This document shows positions 54,519 through 63,387 of a stretch of 64,000 bases of DNA, piece by piece. Numbering within the stretch: the stretch's first letter is position 1; every line of letters begins with the position of its first letter. Both the position numbers and the translations under genes were made by a program. The notes under the pieces were generated by a model. That model saw nothing but the letters and a program-made list of their open reading frames with translations. It did no database searches and was not told where the DNA came from. The stretch comes from Pedobacter mucosus (lineage in GTDB: Bacteria > Bacteroidota > Bacteroidia > Sphingobacteriales > Sphingobacteriaceae): positions 1,860,001 to 1,924,000 of the forward strand of contig NZ_CP087585.1 in NCBI RefSeq assembly GCF_022200785.1, in the 5' to 3' direction.

Positions 54519-57218
54519 TCAACCGAAAATTGTTTTTGCCTTACCAATAGCTTTTTTTAAATCGATGCCTTTGCCTAACACTCCTTTAAACAAATCTCCT
54601 TCCACTTTTAGGCGATCTATTGCATTAAAAATATTGAAATCCTGCATTTTTAAGCCTGGTTTTACTTCATCCCAATGTAATGGCATAGATACTGTTGCGC
54701 AAACTTTAGGACGTAATGAGTATGGCCCAGCAATCGTTGCTCCTGGCCTATTTTGCAGAAAATCTAAATACATTTTTCCCTTTCTAGCAGCAATCATTCT
54801 TTCTAGAGAAGTGAAATCAGGAATTTGATCATGAACGAGATTTACAATAATTTTTGCAAACATTTGACTTTGATCGTAAGTATATTTTGCGTTTAAAGGG
54901 ATATAAATATGCATACCTGTAGAGCCCGAGGTTTTGCAAAAACAGGGCACATCAATGGCATCCAATACTTTCTTTGTTTCTAATGCAGCCTCCACTACCT
55001 GGTCGAAAGTATTTTTATCAGGATCTAAATCTATAACGCAATAATCTGGATGATCAGGACTTTGAACTCGGCTAAACCAAGGATTAATTTCTATACAACC
55101 CAAACTGGCCATCCACAATAAAGTTGATTCATCAGTTCCGACTAAATATTCCTTCTTTTCACCGTCACCTGTTTCATAAGGGAATGTTTTTGCCCAATCC
55201 GGTGCTTTACCCTTTACGTCTTTCTGATAAAAACTTGGTCCGTGAATACCACCTGGAAACCTATTTAACGATTGCGGACGATCTTTTAAATAAGGCAGTA
55301 TATATTCGGAAACCCGATAATAATAGTTAAACATTTCCCTTTTCGAAACTTTATCTTCTGGCCAATATATTTTGCTTAGATGCGTAAATTTTAGTTCATG
55401 ACCTTTAATTTTTCTAACCTGTGTTTCATCTTTTGGATTCAACAATGTTTTCGGTTCTTTTCCCTGACGCGGTTTTATTGCTTCCGTGTGCTCATTCGCA
55501 TCGCCATCATTAGTTTCAAGAATATTTTCAGTTGATGTTTCTTTTTCTCTAACCACATCTTTCGCAGCTTTGTCTTCTCTCATCCCTTGAAAAGACGGAT
55601 GCCTGAAAACACCATCATCTGTTATTTCTGTAAATGCGACTTCACAAACCAAATTTGGTTTCAACCAGGTTGCCTTAGCTTTAGGCGGGTTTGGACGAAA
55701 TCTAGAGGGCTTATTTACATCTGGTAATACCATGAAAGGGCTTTCATCAATAATCAGCGGCTCAAATTGCTGCATCATATTTTTCTGTAATTTGTCTGAA
55801 AAGCCAGTTCCAACCTTGCCAACATATTGCAATTTTCCATCTTCATAAACACCCAATAATAAAGAACTAAAAGATTTCGATGTGTCTTCATTTTTAGTAA
55901 AACCTGCAATTACAACCTCCTGCCTTTTATGGATTTTAATTTTCAGCCATTCTTTAGATCTTCGATTAGAGGCATAGGTGCTATTTATTTTTTTTGCTAT
56001 AATACCCTCTAAGCCCATTTTTCCGGCGGCAGCAAAAAAATCAATCCCACTTGCTTTAAAAACCTTTCCTAACCGAATCCGATCATCATCTAGAGGGAGA
56101 ACTTCTTTCAAAATACTTTGTCGCTGAAAGAGAGGAATTTCACTAAGGTCTTTCCCGTTGTACCAAAGCAAATCAAAAACATAAAAAACCAGCTCGCCAT
56201 CTGCTTCACTCCTCCAATTTTGCAAGGATCCAAAATCAGATATTCCCTTGCTGTTTAGTACTAGAATCTCTCCGTCTACAACTATATTTACTTTCCATTT
56301 TTTAATAAGATCATAAATTGGATAGAATTTTTCATTAAAGGATTTATTGTTTCTGGAAAGCAGATTTATTTCGCCCTTATTTGCAAAAGCTAAGGCTCGG
56401 TAACCATCCCACTTTACCTCATATTGCCAATCTGGATCATCAAAAGGTTCATCAACGAGTGTTGCCAACATAGGTTTAACGCCGATCGGGATATTAGCTT
56501 TTGGGGCATTCTTTAAAAGTAACTTAACATTAATTTCGGTTTCGTTATCACTAGGCTCTTGTTGTGCCTTCGTTTTACTTTTAAGCTTTTTCTCCTCAAC
56601 TTTAATCTCCTGTTCCTTTCCACCTTTCCAAACTTTATCAGAAGATTTTTCCATCGTTTCAATCGTTTTCCCAGATAAAACAGACTTATCTTCTTTAGTG
56701 ATATCTTTTATTGAGGCATAATCATCTTTATGCTTAATTAATAGCCAGCCATTTTCACCCATCCCATGTGTTTTTACCAAAGCGAATTCACCATGAAGCT
56801 TTTTGCCAGTCAACTTAATTTTTAACGAACCAGATTTCAACTGAGCCAATAAATGTTTCTCCTGAGCCTTTTTACCTTTTATTACTTCAATGGGTTCATA
56901 AGTTCCCTCATCCCAAACGATCACCGTACCGCCTCCATATTCTCCTTTTGGAATGATACCTTCAAAATCTTTATAATCAAATGGGTGATCTTCAACCATC
57001 ATCGCTAATCTTTTAGTTTTTGGATCAGTTGATGGGCCTTTGGGTACCGCCCAGCTTTTTAAAACACCATCCATTTCAAGTCTAAAATCATAATGTAAAC
57101 GTGAAGCATCATGTTTTTGAATAACAAAAAGTAGTTTTTTACTATCTACACTTTTACCTGATTTAGGTTCAGCTGTTTTTGTGAAATCTCTTTTGGAAAC
57201 ATATTTTTGCAAACTCAT
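54519..57218 (-). CDS. ligD: DNA ligase D (LigD), PE-ligase-polymerase order
   Basis: Multi-domain enzyme of bacterial non-homologous end joining, 899 residues in the order of Pseudomonas LigD. The N-terminal 3'-phosphoesterase (about 28-160) has H36, H42, D44 and H78 as in known enzymes. The ATP-dependent ligase (about 245-555) has the nucleotidyl lysine K269 in EVKWDGYRAL. The C-terminal polymerase/primase (about 625-890) has VIDLDPDKNTF with the paired aspartates. A lysine-rich linker (about 180-240) joins PE and ligase. No Ku gene is found in the window. A DUF3606 gene precedes it by nine bases. Confidence 0.97.
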   Translation of the reverse strand: MSLQKYVSKRDFTKTAEPKSGKSVDSKKLLFVIQKHDASRLHYDFRLEMDGVLKSWAVPKGPSTDPKTKRLAMMVEDHPFDYKDFEGIIPKGEYGGGTVIVWDEGTYEPIEVIKGKKAQEKHLLAQLKSGSLKIKLTGKKLHGEFALVKTHGMGENGWLLIKHKDDYASIKDITKEDKSVLSGKTIETMEKSSDKVWKGGKEQEIKVEEKKLKSKTKAQQEPSDNETEINVKLLLKNAPKANIPIGVKPMLATLVDEPFDDPDWQYEVKWDGYRALAFANKGEINLLSRNNKSFNEKFYPIYDLIKKWKVNIVVDGEILVLNSKGISDFGSLQNWRSEADGELVFYVFDLLWYNGKDLSEIPLFQRQSILKEVLPLDDDRIRLGKVFKASGIDFFAAAGKMGLEGIIAKKINSTYASNRRSKEWLKIKIHKRQEVVIAGFTKNEDTSKSFSSLLLGVYEDGKLQYVGKVGTGFSDKLQKNMMQQFEPLIIDESPFMVLPDVNKPSRFRPNPPKAKATWLKPNLVCEVAFTEITDDGVFRHPSFQGMREDKAAKDVVREKETSTENILETNDGDANEHTEAIKPRQGKEPKTLLNPKDETQVRKIKGHELKFTHLSKIYWPEDKVSKREMFNYYYRVSEYILPYLKDRPQSLNRFPGGIHGPSFYQKDVKGKAPDWAKTFPYETGDGEKKEYLVGTDESTLLWMASLGCIEINPWFSRVQSPDHPDYCVIDLDPDKNTFDQVVEAALETKKVLDAIDVPCFCKTSGSTGMHIYIPLNAKYTYDQSQMFAKIIVNLVHDQIPDFTSLERMIAARKGKMYLDFLQNRPGATIAGPYSLRPKVCATVSMPLHWDEVKPGLKMQDFNIFNAIDRLKVEGDLFKGVLGKGIDLKKAIGKAKTIFG

Positions 57219-57227
57219 ATCAAGCTT

Positions 57228-57401
57228 CTATTTGGTAAGATAATTTTCAACTGCCTTAACTGATGTACCAACAATTTGTACAGTTGCCTTGAGTTTATCT
57301 TTACTAACACCAAATTTATTAGACCAATAATCTACCTCATAGCTTTCATTAATGTTGATCCGACTGCGATCAGCAATAGTAGTTTTCTGTTTGTTATCCA
57401 T
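57228..57401 (-). CDS. DUF3606 small protein, upstream partner of ligD
   Basis: A 57-residue protein, shorter than usual gene-finding limits, of the DUF3606 type: RSRINI, then YEVDYWSNKFGVSKDKLKAT, and AVENYLTK, the short helix-turn-helix-like pattern of the family. The function is unknown. Its stop is nine bases before the LigD start, so the pair is almost certainly co-transcribed, and the genomic link with DNA end joining is a lead. The promoter should lie in the gap to 57512. A paralogue is at 59061. Confidence 0.75.
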   Translation of the reverse strand: MDNKQKTTIADRSRININESYEVDYWSNKFGVSKDKLKATVQIVGTSVKAVENYLTK

Positions 57402-57438
57402 TTCATTATGATTAGAATTAATAAAACAGCGCTATAAC

Positions 57439-57483
57439 AAAAAAGGTTTTGATCATCATTTTTAGATTGATGATCAAGACCTT
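57439..57483 (-). terminator. Terminator after the GT87-like gene
   Basis: Stem AAGGTTTTGATCATCA (57443-57458) and TGATGATCAAGACCTT (57468-57483), one G:U pair, with an A run on the left that is a U tract on the minus strand. Confidence 0.85.
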
Positions 57484-57512
57484 AATCGATTTCGGATAAT
57501 ATTTTTTATTTA

Positions 57513-58724
57513 TTATTCTGCTAAACTTAAACTTAATTCTGATTCATGTTCATCCAGAAGCTGATGTTTATTTCTCACACTGTTATATAAAATTCTTAGC
57601 CAAACTAGAAAATAAGGAAAGCTCAAAATTGATAATGTTATTGGATGAGATTTTGCAATGGCTGGGATCAATAATAGTGGAAAATTACAAGTAACTACAA
57701 GTAAAATTGGTAGTAATACATTCTTCATTTTGTGATTTCTTTCCTGAACATACCAAATACCAACACCAAAAATTGATATGATATAAGTGCAATCTTCGGA
57801 TCCTGTACTAAATAATACAGGAAAAATTAGCACTGATGAAAGCATCATCAGTTGAAATTTATTTCTCGAGAAATAACGAATATGCTTAAAAGGAAGCATA
57901 AAAAGAACAGATCCGATGGATATAAACATTAAATTAGATAATTCTGGGTGACTTGAAAGTTGCCTAAAAAAGCCCATAATAGAAATATCTGTAGCAGCAC
58001 CCAAAATATTGCCTAAATTCTTTTCTACAAGTGAATTTTTCCAATCAATATAAGAGTGGGCTACGAAACTTGGCGAAGCGAAAAGCATTGGTAATAAAAA
58101 TAAGATAATTGCCCAAAGGATTAACCATCCTACAAACGCAGGTTTCTTTTTTGCAAAGAAGAAAAACACTAAACCAACAACACCGTATAATTTTACAAAT
58201 GTGCCAAGTACGATACACATGGCAGACCAAAAACCATTATTTTTATTCACTTGAGTAAAACTAAAAATGATTAAGGCGCCTGCTCCCGCATTAAACTGCT
58301 GATTAAGCATAGATTCTATTAAGCATGGAATCGCGATATACCCTATAATATTCTTTTTTTGTTGGTTTAATGGTAAAGATTGTACTGCGCTGAACAATAA
58401 GATACAGTTGAAAAGGTTCCAAAATAATAAACCTAACCAATTTGGTAGAATTGCAAATGGTGCAATTAAGGCACTGAATACAGGTCCATAGTGATTAGCA
58501 TCATCATGAAAAGAAGGATATGCTGCGAAAAGCGATCTTTCATGCAAAAGATTTCTAAATGTATTTTCAAAAATTAAATAGTTATTAAATCGATGTGTTG
58601 CCCAAGAATCGATCACAAATGCCAAGGTAATTAATACCCATATAAATAAAACATAACGGTAATTTTTTAATAAATCTCGGCGTGAAAAACCCTTAGTAGC
58701 GCAATTAAGATATTTGGTTAGCAT
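57513..58724 (-). CDS. GT87 family membrane glycosyltransferase
   Basis: Polytopic membrane protein of 403 residues of the DUF2029/GT87 type, which in Actinobacteria are polyprenyl-phosphate-mannose-dependent transferases. About ten hydrophobic segments are visible, with the conserved RNLLHERSLF region near the first loop, NHYGPVFSALIAPFAIL, LLFWNLFNCILLF and NQQFNAGAGALIIFSF. The frame goes up to 58748, but the eight added residues are not needed, and the ATG at 58724 is preferred. Function in Bacteroidota is unknown. It is alone on its strand and followed by a strong terminator. Confidence 0.72.
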   Translation of the reverse strand: MLTKYLNCATKGFSRRDLLKNYRYVLFIWVLITLAFVIDSWATHRFNNYLIFENTFRNLLHERSLFAAYPSFHDDANHYGPVFSALIAPFAILPNWLGLLFWNLFNCILLFSAVQSLPLNQQKKNIIGYIAIPCLIESMLNQQFNAGAGALIIFSFTQVNKNNGFWSAMCIVLGTFVKLYGVVGLVFFFFAKKKPAFVGWLILWAIILFLLPMLFASPSFVAHSYIDWKNSLVEKNLGNILGAATDISIMGFFRQLSSHPELSNLMFISIGSVLFMLPFKHIRYFSRNKFQLMMLSSVLIFPVLFSTGSEDCTYIISIFGVGIWYVQERNHKMKNVLLPILLVVTCNFPLLLIPAIAKSHPITLSILSFPYFLVWLRILYNSVRNKHQLLDEHESELSLSLAE

Positions 58725-59060
58725 TGTAAAATTTTTATTACAATACAAGTATACGGTAAGAATATAAAAGAAAAGAATTTTGTTAATGCTTTACTAACTT
58801 TTTATAAGATGGTAAATAAAGTTAATAGAATTTAAGCTTAATATTCTTCTATAATATTTATTAGTTATCAAGAACATGTAAAGTTTTTGCACATGGCATG
58901 CAAATATTGTAAATATATTGTATCAAAAACGTATTAATTGTTCAATTAAAAATGGTAAATTTTAACTAATTATCAACGATTAATAAACTTGAATTTTCGT
59001 CCATCTTGCTTAAACAATTTGGTGTTAATAATGTTATTAATTTAACCAAAATATAAACCT
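58725..59060. other. Divergent intergenic region, GT87 and DUF3606-like gene
   Basis: This 336-base gap has no gene. An imperfect palindrome TTTGCACATGGCATGCAAA lies at about 58885-58905. The rest is AT-rich and I saw no clear promoter element. Confidence 0.45.
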
Positions 59061-59276
59061 ATGGATATCACAAGAAACGCGGCAAGCGCTCGGAAGGAGC
59101 TTATCGAAATCGCCGATGAACAAGATCGTAATTACTGGGCAATGCGCCTTGGCGTAAGCGGCGAAAAATTAAAAACTGCAGTTAAAGCTATTCAAAGTAT
59201 GGATTTCATACGCTTGAAGGAATATTTAACCTTGGAAAAAATAAAATCTAGCAATTCGTTTCAACGATTTTTATAA
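59061..59276 (+). CDS. DUF3606-like small protein (paralogue)
   Basis: A 71-residue soluble protein whose central DRNYWAMRLGVSGEKLKTAV and IRLKEYLTLEK align with the DUF3606 protein at 57228 (shared YW, GVS, KLK and YL positions). It has an added N-terminal helix (ASARKELIEIADEQ) and C-terminal extension. No membrane segment. A 60-codon gene follows 16 bases downstream, so they probably form a unit. The function is unknown. Confidence 0.7.
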   Translation: MDITRNAASARKELIEIADEQDRNYWAMRLGVSGEKLKTAVKAIQSMDFIRLKEYLTLEKIKSSNSFQRFL

Positions 59277-59292
59277 CTTAAAAACTAAATTC

Positions 59293-59475
59293 ATGAAAAC
59301 TCAAAGCAAACAACAAAGTATTGGTGGCAAAGTTGCAACTGATAAATCTGACCTGATAGAAAAAACTAATCAAGAATCTACCAAGACAGAAACTGTAGAC
59401 AATAAAAAATCAAAAGGAAATTTTAGAAGCCACGTGGTTCCCCGTCATAAAAACGGCTTATCAAATATTCTTTAA
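59293..59475 (+). CDS. Small polar protein
   Basis: A 60-residue hydrophilic protein rich in Lys, Ser, Thr and Gln (KSKQQSIGGKVATDK; TNQESTKTETVDNKKSKGNF), probably disordered, ending in a basic RSHVVPRHKNGL. No family recognised. It lies 16 bases after the DUF3606-like gene and is probably co-transcribed. The frame is short but complete and the composition resembles the small stress proteins of this lineage. Confidence 0.5.
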   Translation: MKTQSKQQSIGGKVATDKSDLIEKTNQESTKTETVDNKKSKGNFRSHVVPRHKNGLSNIL

Positions 59476-59759
59476 AATTCAACTAATGCTTTAAATGATT
59501 CAGGATTAAAAACAGCAAATCCAGTTTTGTTATTGTCAAAACATACATTAACATCATCCCTATTTTTTCTTCATTCCTCGATGCGAACTGACCATTTTTT
59601 CAGCGCATTCTTATAATAAGCTGCTTAGTATTTTCCTTATTTGAAGATTCAATCCTAGATAAACAAAATTTGCTGTAATTGTTAGGGGAGAGATATGTCC
59701 CTTGAGTTTATAAACTTATAATGTATTTTAGTTTTTTTGAGGATATATAAATTTCATCA

Positions 59760-61088
59760 TCACTCACTTTTAGTAAACGTTCCTCTAAAAGCATCAATTT
59801 TATTATAGGTATCTAATTTTATAGGTTTACCGATCCTTGCCGATTCATAAATTGCTTCCATAATTATTTGATCCTGCAAACCTTCTTCTCCTGGTGTATA
59901 TGGGACAGTATTATCGATTATACATTTCGCAAAATGATCCATTTCTAATGCAAACTGCTGCTTTTCTGGCAAACTAGGATTAAAATTTTCTTCGTGATCA
60001 TCTACTACTTTAGACCCTTCAAATTTTAATAAATGGTATGCAAAAGCAGGGTCTAATCCAAACCAACCACCTTTAGCACCGTAACAACGGTATCTTCGAG
60101 ATTGATGAATACCGTAACTGGTTGTACAATTAGCGATTGTTCCACTTGGAAACCTAAGCTGAAAAAAAACTGCTTCTTCCACTTCTTTAAATCGAGGATC
60201 ATTTGGTGTACTATAACTGGAAGCCAGAACCTGATCTGGTTCTTCACCCAATAAAAACCTCACCGTATTTAAACAATATAGGCCGATATCAGGCAAAGCC
60301 CCACCTCCTGCTAGCTTTTTCTTCAAACGCCATTGAGCTGGGTCGCCAATATTTTGTCCATTAACCGCATCTATTATTTTAACTTGTCCGAAAGTCTTTT
60401 CTCGGGTAAGTTTTTGAGCATATCTATTATGTGGTTCGTATTGTATTCTATAGGCTATCATTAATTTTTTACCAGCGTTTTTACAAGCGGCAATCATATT
60501 TTCTGCTTGTTTCGAACTTACGGCCATTGGTTTCTCGCATAAAACGTGTTTACCTGCTTTTGCCGCCCGAATGGTAAATTCTTCGTGCATGCTATTTGGT
60601 AGAACAATATAAACAGCTTGCACAGCAGGGTTATCTTTTATCGTATCAAAATTTTGATAGTTATAAATGTTTTTAGGATCAATACCATATTGATCAGCCA
60701 CTTTTTTAGCCTTAATTGGGTCGCCACTAACAAGCGCTACCGGTTTAGCAAACTTGCTTTGCCCAAAAGCTGGAAGAATTTCTTCTAAGCTCAAATGCCC
60801 TAAACCTACAATGGCATAACCAATTTTCTTTTCTGGATTTAACGGGGTAAAAAACTCTGGGCGCTTAACTTCCGAAGGATCATCTAAAGCAGGAAGATTT
60901 AATTTAACCGGAACTAAATCACTTGGATCAATTCGTATTTTTAAAGGAACATTTTGTGCATAGGATGTATTAGTTATAAGTGAATTAACTGCTACAGCTG
61001 CAATGAATCCTACGCCAGCTTGATTAATAAATTTTCTACGACTATAATTATTGGATAAATCGTCGTTTCTTAATATTTGCGAATTCAT
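59760..61088 (-). CDS. Gfo/Idh/MocA oxidoreductase with twin-arginine signal
   Basis: NAD(P)-dependent oxidoreductase of 442 residues, related to periplasmic glucose-fructose oxidoreductase. A Tat signal is visible at about 15-45 (NYSRRKFINQAGVGFIAAVAV), so it is exported folded with its cofactor. The Rossmann motif is AIVGLGHLSLEEILPAF, followed by VLCEKPMAVSSKQAENMIAA with the catalytic lysine and a C-terminal beta-sheet domain (ARFLLGEEPDQVLAS-like). Substrate is unknown. It is alone, with 111 bases to the MDR-type reductase gene. Confidence 0.88.
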   Translation of the reverse strand: MNSQILRNDDLSNNYSRRKFINQAGVGFIAAVAVNSLITNTSYAQNVPLKIRIDPSDLVPVKLNLPALDDPSEVKRPEFFTPLNPEKKIGYAIVGLGHLSLEEILPAFGQSKFAKPVALVSGDPIKAKKVADQYGIDPKNIYNYQNFDTIKDNPAVQAVYIVLPNSMHEEFTIRAAKAGKHVLCEKPMAVSSKQAENMIAACKNAGKKLMIAYRIQYEPHNRYAQKLTREKTFGQVKIIDAVNGQNIGDPAQWRLKKKLAGGGALPDIGLYCLNTVRFLLGEEPDQVLASSYSTPNDPRFKEVEEAVFFQLRFPSGTIANCTTSYGIHQSRRYRCYGAKGGWFGLDPAFAYHLLKFEGSKVVDDHEENFNPSLPEKQQFALEMDHFAKCIIDNTVPYTPGEEGLQDQIIMEAIYESARIGKPIKLDTYNKIDAFRGTFTKSE

Positions 61089-61198
61089 AGAAAAGAATAA
61101 AAAGATTTAATTAAATAAGCGTTTAGCTTTATAAATCCAATATTCCTTCAAAAGGTTTTATGAAATTGCAATAGAATATTTTTTAAATTAGTTGACAT

Positions 61199-62140
61199 CT
61201 AAAATGTAAGCACAATTTTGCCAACAGTTTTTCCACTTTCTATTTGCAAGTGAGCATCTGCAATTTGATCAATATAGAATGTTTTTGAAATATGAGAACG
61301 GAGATATCCTTCACTCATTAATGAAGCGAGAATTTTCATGTCTTCTTTACTTGGTTTTGCTTTAATCGTAAAGCCATTTATACCTAGTACGTCGGCCTTT
61401 TCAACAACAGTTTCATTTAATCCAGATGGAAGACTTACAATTGTACTACCTTTTTTCATTATTTTTAGCGAGCGATCAATGTATTCACCACCCATAGTAT
61501 CCAATACAAAATCTATATCCGCTATTACATTTTCGAAAGGCTGAGATTGATAATCAACATGTTCATCAGCGCCTATTGAAAGGACAAAATCTTTATTTGC
61601 TGATGATGAAGTTCCGATTACATATGCACCAAAATATTTTGCTATTTGAATTGCATAATGACCAACGCCGCCGGATGCAGCATGAATTAGTACGCGATCA
61701 CCATTTTTAATTTTGGTAAAAGTTGTCATAGCCTGCCATGCCGTTAACGCGGCCAAAGGTGCGGCAGCAGCTTCAGTAAATGATATATTTTTTGGTTTTA
61801 TTGCTAAATCATTAATATCTGCAACAATATATTCTGCATAAGCTTTGCCAAGTTTTGGAAACGCCAGCATACCAAAAACTTCATCTCCAAGTTGAAAATC
61901 ATTGACATCAGAACCAATTTCAGTAATAATACCGGCTATATCCCATCCTAAAATTGCCGGCATTTCATTTGCAACTAGGCCAGCAATTCCTTTTCCTGCT
62001 CGTGTTTTAACATCGATCGGGTTAACACTAATGGCTTCTAACTTTACTAAAACCTGGTTACTAGTTGGTGTAGGGATTGGTAAAACTGTAATTTCAAAAT
62101 TCTCTACTCCTCCAAAATCTTTAAGAATAACTGCTCTCAT
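61199..62140 (-). CDS. NADP-dependent oxidoreductase, quinone reductase-like (MDR)
   Basis: Zinc-free MDR-superfamily reductase of 313 residues. The N-terminal GroES-like domain has PTSNQVLVKLEAISVNPIDVK and GWDIAGIITEIGSDV with no zinc ligands; the Rossmann domain has HAASGGVGHYAIQIAKYFGA with the AxxGGVG motif. It matches the QOR/zeta-crystallin-type quinone or enone reductases. It is cytoplasmic (no signal). It follows a serine hydrolase gene on the same strand by 49 bases and may be co-transcribed. Substrate unknown. Confidence 0.88.
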   Translation of the reverse strand: MRAVILKDFGGVENFEITVLPIPTPTSNQVLVKLEAISVNPIDVKTRAGKGIAGLVANEMPAILGWDIAGIITEIGSDVNDFQLGDEVFGMLAFPKLGKAYAEYIVADINDLAIKPKNISFTEAAAAPLAALTAWQAMTTFTKIKNGDRVLIHAASGGVGHYAIQIAKYFGAYVIGTSSSANKDFVLSIGADEHVDYQSQPFENVIADIDFVLDTMGGEYIDRSLKIMKKGSTIVSLPSGLNETVVEKADVLGINGFTIKAKPSKEDMKILASLMSEGYLRSHISKTFYIDQIADAHLQIESGKTVGKIVLTF

Positions 62141-62189
62141 AACGATAGAAAATAAATAATAGTAAACTGCAAATCAAAATTTTAAATAA

Positions 62190-63335
62190 TTATTTTACAA
62201 AATTGTTATACAAACTATTAATAGCTGCCCTACTAAAATCAGGTAAGCCACCCGTATAAGTTGGAATAATGCCATTTGTAATTACAACAATTCCAAATTT
62301 CTTTTTTGGATTAAAAAACATGGTGCTGTAAAGTCCATAGGCAGAACCTGTATGTCCTTTGAGCTTTTCGCCAGGAATTAAATCATCTGCTGTGCGTATT
62401 GCTAAGCCGTAACCTTCTTCCTCAGAAAGTGGCGTTTGCATCAGTTTTGAACTCTTCTTTGAAATTACCTTAACACCATTATATGTTCCATAATTCATAT
62501 TCATCGTCATATATTTTGCTAAATCAGTCGCAGATATTTTCATACCACCAGTTGGAGAAAATATGGGCGTACTATAACCCATAATATAATTTTTAATTTC
62601 TAACCTTCTTGGCGCATATGCTGCGGATGCAACTGAATATTTTTTTGCATTAGCATTATACTCGTATAAATTAACGAAACGGGTACTATCTAATGAATCA
62701 ACGCAATAACCAGCGTAAAGACCTAAAGGATTTAGTATATGGCCTTTAACATAATTATCAAAGCGCTCATTTGACTGTTTTTCGATTATCGTTCCAATAA
62801 GGTTAAAGTTAAGGTTGCAATAGTCGTATGTTGTGCCTGGTTTATTATTGCTGTAACATTTTGCATAATCAGGATTTTTAGCAGGATTAATAACATCTAG
62901 GTTTAGGTAACCTTGACTATCATTCAGGCTAGATCGATGTGAAAGCGCCATTTTTAAGGTAATCTTTTGATCAGGAAATTGTGGATTTCTAATTTTAAAA
63001 CCAACTAAATCACCAAAATCATCCTCTAATGATATTTTTCCAGCCTCGACCATTTGCATAATAGATGTGGCTGAAAAAGATTTTGATATTGATGCAATTC
63101 GAAAAATGTCTTTATCCGTTAAAGGAATTTTATTATCTAAATCTTTAAATCCGAAAGAGTGAGTATAAATGATATTACCGTTTTTAACTACGGCAACGGA
63201 TGCGCCCACGGCTTCAAACTTTTTCATTACGGCCTCAAAATCAGCTTCTGCTTTCTGATTTTGAGCATTACCTAATTGGCAAAATACTGTCGTTAATATA
63301 AAAAGGAGATAAATTTTTAAACGTTTAATTTTCAT
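62190..63335 (-). CDS. Serine hydrolase, beta-lactamase/class C family
   Basis: Exported penicillin-binding-like esterase of 381 residues with a signal peptide (about 1-24, ending NAQ). The active-site motifs are S82-x-x-K85 (SISK), Y-x-N (YCN) and HTG in place of KTG. It belongs to the beta-lactamase-related serine hydrolases (EstB-like), and substrates may be esters or D-amino acid peptides; antibiotic hydrolysis cannot be claimed. It lies 49 bases before the MDR reductase and 53 after the VOC gene on the same strand. Confidence 0.88.
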   Translation of the reverse strand: MKIKRLKIYLLFILTTVFCQLGNAQNQKAEADFEAVMKKFEAVGASVAVVKNGNIIYTHSFGFKDLDNKIPLTDKDIFRIASISKSFSATSIMQMVEAGKISLEDDFGDLVGFKIRNPQFPDQKITLKMALSHRSSLNDSQGYLNLDVINPAKNPDYAKCYSNNKPGTTYDYCNLNFNLIGTIIEKQSNERFDNYVKGHILNPLGLYAGYCVDSLDSTRFVNLYEYNANAKKYSVASAAYAPRRLEIKNYIMGYSTPIFSPTGGMKISATDLAKYMTMNMNYGTYNGVKVISKKSSKLMQTPLSEEEGYGLAIRTADDLIPGEKLKGHTGSAYGLYSTMFFNPKKKFGIVVITNGIIPTYTGGLPDFSRAAINSLYNNFVK

Positions 63336-63387
63336 GAAAAGTTATTAAAAGGCAATGGAAATAAAAATATAGTTCACTGTATTAAAG

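Noticed and set aside
59476..59759. Gap of 284 bases between the small polar protein and the Tat oxidoreductase genes
   Set aside because: No frame longer than a few dozen codons, no hairpin with T run and no tRNA-like fold was seen; reported as empty.
62190..63335. Calling the serine hydrolase an antibiotic-resistance beta-lactamase
   Set aside because: The KTG motif is HTG and the closest features are of esterase or peptidase-like members; no evidence for antibiotic hydrolysis.
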